Assembly: GCA_964569315.1 (NCBI GenBank)
Contig: CAZMUZ010000086.1
Location: forward strand, 1-16,437
Direction: 5' to 3'
DNA: 16,437 nucleotides
Source: CADEFF01 sp964569315
GTDB taxonomy: Bacteria > Pseudomonadota > Alphaproteobacteria > Dongiales > Dongiaceae
Part shown: one piece after another, positions 14,436-16,437 of the stretch
How positions within the stretch are numbered: position 1 is the first letter of the stretch
Layout of the letters: the number at the start of each line of letters is the position of its first letter
The notes under the pieces: generated by a model
Seen by the model: only the letters and a program-made list of their open reading frames with translations
Database searches by the model: none
What the model was told of the DNA's origin: nothing
Translations under genes and position numbers: made by a program

Positions 14436-15284
14436 TCAGGCCGGCTCGCGAAAAGGGGACGGCTTGTGGAAATGGACCGCGTAGGCCATCGGGAAGGTCG
14501 TGTGCTTGCGCACCTGGTTGTCCCGATAGGCGTCGTCCCATGCCATCAGCTCCGGCATATGGCGCTCGTAGAACCAGCGCTGCATCTCGGCACGCTTCTC
14601 GGCCGGGAAATATTCGAGCGCCTGGGTCCAGCAATAGCCGATCGCCTGGAAGGGGCCGCCTTCCGGCACGAAGCGCTCATAGACCATGCCCGCGTCGGCG
14701 ATCTGTTTCTCGAAGCCCCAGGGGGTGTAGCGCAGATAATCGTCCGGCGCCTGATGCAGCTCGCGCACCAGCGGCTCGAAGATGTAGCCGCGCCCGCCCG
14801 GCTTCAGCAGCCGCGCCACCTCGGCGAAGAGACCGGACTGGTCGGGCACATGATGAACGAGGTTCGGCACCATCACCAGATCGGTGCTGCCGGAGGGGAG
14901 GCCGGTGCGCTCCGGCGCCGCGCGCAAGGTGGTCGGCACCAGGAGGCAGCGCGCATCGTCGACCATGCCCTTGTTGTAGGCGCCGCGCCCCTCGGCGGAA
15001 CCGGGGCTGCAATCGATCGAGACGAAGCGCTGGCGATGGAAGAAGGGCGCGAAGAGGCTGATGCCGCCATAGAGCAGGCTCCGCTCCATGCAGACCACCG
15101 CCGCGTCTGCCGGCAGATCGCGCGCGAGCTGGCGCATATCGGCGAGGAGACGGCGGAAATGCGGCCATTTGGTCGCCACCTGGAAGACCCGCTCCTCCAG
15201 CATGCGGAAATGCCCCTCGAGCTCGGCGTCGGTGAAATGCTGCCGCGTCGCTTCCTGGCTACGTTTCCGCTCGGGCGCGCTCAT
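14436..15284 (-). CDS. Methyltransferase-like protein with degenerate SAM motif I, first gene of the operon
   Basis: A 282-residue protein with a methyltransferase core: VSIDCSPGS (88-96, motif II region), DLVMVPNLVHHVPDQSGLF (135-153), LLKPGGRGYIFEP (159-171) and HQAPDDYLRYTPWGFEK. The glycine-rich motif I is not standard: VVCMERSLLYGGIS (63-76) stands where D.G.G.G is expected, so SAM binding may be altered or lost. The ATG at 15284 is chosen because GGAG lies five bases upstream. An in-frame ATG at 15323 overlaps the TATAAT box and so is unlikely to be transcribed in full. As the first gene behind the promoter and ahead of neuA, it is likely to act on the nonulosonate or its glycan, by methylation or as a non-catalytic relative. 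Confidence 0.75.
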   Translation of the reverse strand: MSAPERKRSQEATRQHFTDAELEGHFRMLEERVFQVATKWPHFRRLLADMRQLARDLPADAAVVCMERSLLYGGISLFAPFFHRQRFVSIDCSPGSAEGRGAYNKGMVDDARCLLVPTTLRAAPERTGLPSGSTDLVMVPNLVHHVPDQSGLFAEVARLLKPGGRGYIFEPLVRELHQAPDDYLRYTPWGFEKQIADAGMVYERFVPEGGPFQAIGYCWTQALEYFPAEKRAEMQRWFYERHMPELMAWDDAYRDNQVRKHTTFPMAYAVHFHKPSPFREPA

Positions 15285-15321
15285 CGCTGCTCCAGACCTG
15301 CCGGGTTTCCGTCCGGCCCGC

Positions 15322-15350
15322 ATTATAGGCCGCGGAATCGGCGAAAAACA
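15322..15350 (-). promoter_or_regulatory. Predicted sigma70 promoter of the nonulosonate operon
   Basis: On the minus strand a perfect -10 box TATAAT (15327-15322) lies 17 bp after a weak -35 hexamer TGTTTT (15350-15345). Transcription would start near 15315, giving a short leader of about 30 nt before the ATG at 15284. The strong -10 with a weak -35 suggests activator help or moderate strength. Confidence 0.6.
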
Positions 15351-15530
15351 CCCGGCTCCGGGGGCGGCCGAAGCGGGCCGTTCCTCGGCACCCCTATGGA
15401 ATTCCTAGGGCGCGGGCTTTCGGCCCGTATGGCCTGCCTAGGCTCCCGCTTTCGATCCCGTCTCGAATTCCACCTCTCCCGTCCGCTTATCTGGGGAACC
15501 GATCCCACGGACCTCGTTCGGAGCCATTCC
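15351..15530 (+). promoter_or_regulatory. kdp upstream region
   Basis: This region should hold the kdp promoter and any KdpE operator, but no convincing -35/-10 pair was found. It contains a short hairpin CGGGC...GCCCG (about 15413-15427), two CCTAGG copies and two GAATTC copies. GGAG at 15520-15523 is a Shine-Dalgarno site for the ATG at 15531. Confidence 0.4.
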
Positions 15531-15614
15531 ATGCTCGACATCTTCGTGCTTGCCCTCGGCGTCGGCGGCTTCGCCGCTCTCTGCGGCTATGTGCTGCTTT
15601 GCCAGAAGCTCTAG
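15531..15614 (+). CDS. 27-residue membrane microprotein at the head of the kdp operon
   Basis: This short open frame encodes one hydrophobic helix (FVLALGVGGFAALCGYVLL, residues 5-23) with an acidic N-terminus (MLD) and the end CQKL. A good Shine-Dalgarno site (GGAG, 7 nt upstream) precedes it, and its TAG stop lies inside the AGGAGG that serves kdpF, so it is translated directly before kdpF. I recall similar single-helix frames ahead of kdpF in other proteobacteria, usually unannotated. It is not KdpF itself, which follows and has the typical ...ARPERF end. It may be an extra small subunit or assembly helper of the KdpFABC pump, but no function is shown. Confidence 0.7.
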   Translation: MLDIFVLALGVGGFAALCGYVLLCQKL

Positions 15615-15624
15615 GAGGCCGCTC

Positions 15625-15714
15625 GTGACGCTCGACTACATCCTCGGCGCGGTCGTAGCCCTGCTGCTGCTTGGCTATCTCTTCTACGCGCTCGCGCGCC
15701 CCGAGCGTTTCTGA
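15625..15714 (+). CDS. kdpF: KdpF, small subunit of the K+-transporting ATPase
   Basis: A 29-residue single-helix protein with a GTG start (15625). It begins VTLDYILGAVVALLLLGYLF and ends YALARPERF, the typical KdpF pattern. KdpF sits beside KdpA in the inner membrane and stabilises the KdpFABC high-affinity potassium pump. A perfect AGGAGG (15613-15618) lies six bases upstream and overlaps the previous stop. It ends 10 bp before kdpA. Confidence 0.9.
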   Translation: MTLDYILGAVVALLLLGYLFYALARPERF

Positions 15715-15724
15715 GGCCGCCGCC

Positions 15725-16437
15725 ATGACCCTGCTCGGCTGGACCCAGATCGCGCTCTTCTGCCTGCTCATCGTCGCGCTCACGCGGCCGCTCGGCGGCT
15801 ATCTGACGCGGCTCTTTTCCGGCGAGCGGACGCTGCTCGCTCCCGCGCTCGCGCCGATCGAGCGCGGCCTCTACCGGCTCGCGGGCGTCGATCCGGCGAA
15901 GGAGCAGCATTGGACGAGCTACGCGCTCGCCATGCTGGTCTTCAATGCGGCGGGCTTCCTGCTGCTGTTCCTGATCCAGCGGCTCCAGGGCGTGCTGCCG
16001 GTCAACCCCGCCGGGATGGGCGCCGTCGCCCCCGATCTCGCCTTCAACACCGCCGTCAGCTTCGTCACCAACACGAACTGGCAGTCCTATGGCGGCGAAA
16101 CCACCCTGAGCCATCTCACCCAGATGCTGGGATTGACGGTGCAGAACTTCGTCTCGGCCGCGACCGGCATCGCGATCGCCGTCGCGCTGGTGCGCGGCTT
16201 CGCGCGGCGGGCCATGGCGACGGTCGGCAATTTCTGGGTCGATCTCACCCGGGCGACGCTCTATCTGCTGCTCCCGATCGCGATGATCGCGGCCCTCTTT
16301 CTGGTCTGGCAGGGCATACCGCAGAATTTCGACGCCGCGGTGACGGCAACGACCCTCGAAGGCGCACAACAGACCATCGCCCAAGGGCCCGTCGCCTCAC
16401 AGATCGCGATCAAGATGCTCGGCACCAACGGCGGCGG
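15725..16437 (+). CDS. kdpA: KdpA, potassium-binding channel-like subunit, 3' end cut by window
   Basis: The first 237 codons of KdpA (full length is usually about 560-590 residues). This inner-membrane subunit of the KdpFABC P-type ATPase selects and passes K+. The N-terminus MTLLGWTQIALFCLLIVAL is a first transmembrane helix. The phrase FNTAVSFVTNTNWQSYGGET (from about residue 109) is the first pore loop with the TNTNWQ selectivity-filter signature. The visible part ends at KMLGTNGGG, the start of the second pore loop. It runs in one operon with the microprotein and kdpF, with kdpB and kdpC expected beyond the window. Transcription is normally driven by KdpDE under potassium limitation, but no operator could be identified here. 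Confidence 0.96.
   Translation, partial: MTLLGWTQIALFCLLIVALTRPLGGYLTRLFSGERTLLAPALAPIERGLYRLAGVDPAKEQHWTSYALAMLVFNAAGFLLLFLIQRLQGVLPVNPAGMGAVAPDLAFNTAVSFVTNTNWQSYGGETTLSHLTQMLGLTVQNFVSAATGIAIAVALVRGFARRAMATVGNFWVDLTRATLYLLLPIAMIAALFLVWQGIPQNFDAAVTATTLEGAQQTIAQGPVASQIAIKMLGTNGG

Noticed and set aside
13808..15061. Long plus-strand frames (also 14337-15614) running across neuA and the first methyltransferase-like gene.
   Set aside because: They are antisense to genes with clear motifs. The apparent hydrophobic end at 15531-15614 belongs to the separately translated microprotein.
15285..15323. The in-frame ATG at 15323 as start of the first operon gene.
   Set aside because: It overlaps the TATAAT box and has no Shine-Dalgarno site; the ATG at 15284 has GGAG at five-base spacing.
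1..16437. Mobile elements, CRISPR arrays, tRNA or rRNA genes.
   Set aside because: No transposase motifs, regularly spaced repeats, terminal inverted repeats with duplications, or tRNA cloverleaf patterns were seen.

Overview
The window is high-GC DNA (about 65-70% by eye) from a Gram-negative bacterium, most likely an alphaproteobacterium of Rhodospirillales or Rhizobiales type. That guess rests on gene style, codon use and the kdp leader, not on a phylogenetic marker. Most of the window is one surface-glycan locus between two housekeeping-type genes: the 3' part of a LysR regulator on the left and the start of a kdp potassium-pump operon on the right.

Left part (1-4682). The truncated LysR gene is followed by 623 bp without a protein gene. 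This stretch holds a candidate small RNA: a chain of hairpins, a CCUCCC stretch and a strong intrinsic terminator (about 1047-1165). Next come three genes in alternating orientation: a GT2 glycosyltransferase (+), a second GT2 glycosyltransferase (-) whose 3' end overlaps the first by 54 bp, and a GT-B-like surface-carbohydrate protein (+) divergent from the second.

Central operon (15284 down to 4702, all minus strand, ten genes). In transcription order: SAM methyltransferase-like protein, NeuA-type CMP-nonulosonate cytidylyltransferase, PhyH-type Fe(II)/2-oxoglutarate oxygenase, NeuB-type nonulosonate synthase, NeuC-type hydrolysing UDP-HexNAc 2-epimerase, PAPS sulfotransferase, two methyltransferases, a glutamine-dependent AsnB-type amidotransferase, and a methyltransferase-fold protein resembling CmoA (carboxy-SAM synthase). 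A perfect TATAAT box lies just upstream of the first gene. Most gaps are 9-85 bp and two junctions are ATGA overlaps; one 238-bp gap (9335-9572) may hold an internal control point.

How it fits together. NeuC, NeuB and NeuA are enough to make a CMP-activated sialic-type sugar from UDP-GlcNAc. No PseB/LegB dehydratase, aminotransferase or N-acetyltransferase for pseudaminic or legionaminic acid is present here. The other operon members look like tailoring enzymes (oxidation, sulfation, methylation, amidation), and the three glycosyltransferase-like genes could assemble the glycan. No flippase, polymerase or exporter is visible. The idea of a heavily decorated, possibly sulfated nonulosonate glycan is inference from this gene set.

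Right part (15285-16437). The leader of the minus-strand operon lies back to back with the kdp operon: a 27-residue membrane microprotein, KdpF (29 aa), and KdpA cut by the window end. No tRNA, rRNA, insertion sequence or CRISPR array was seen.
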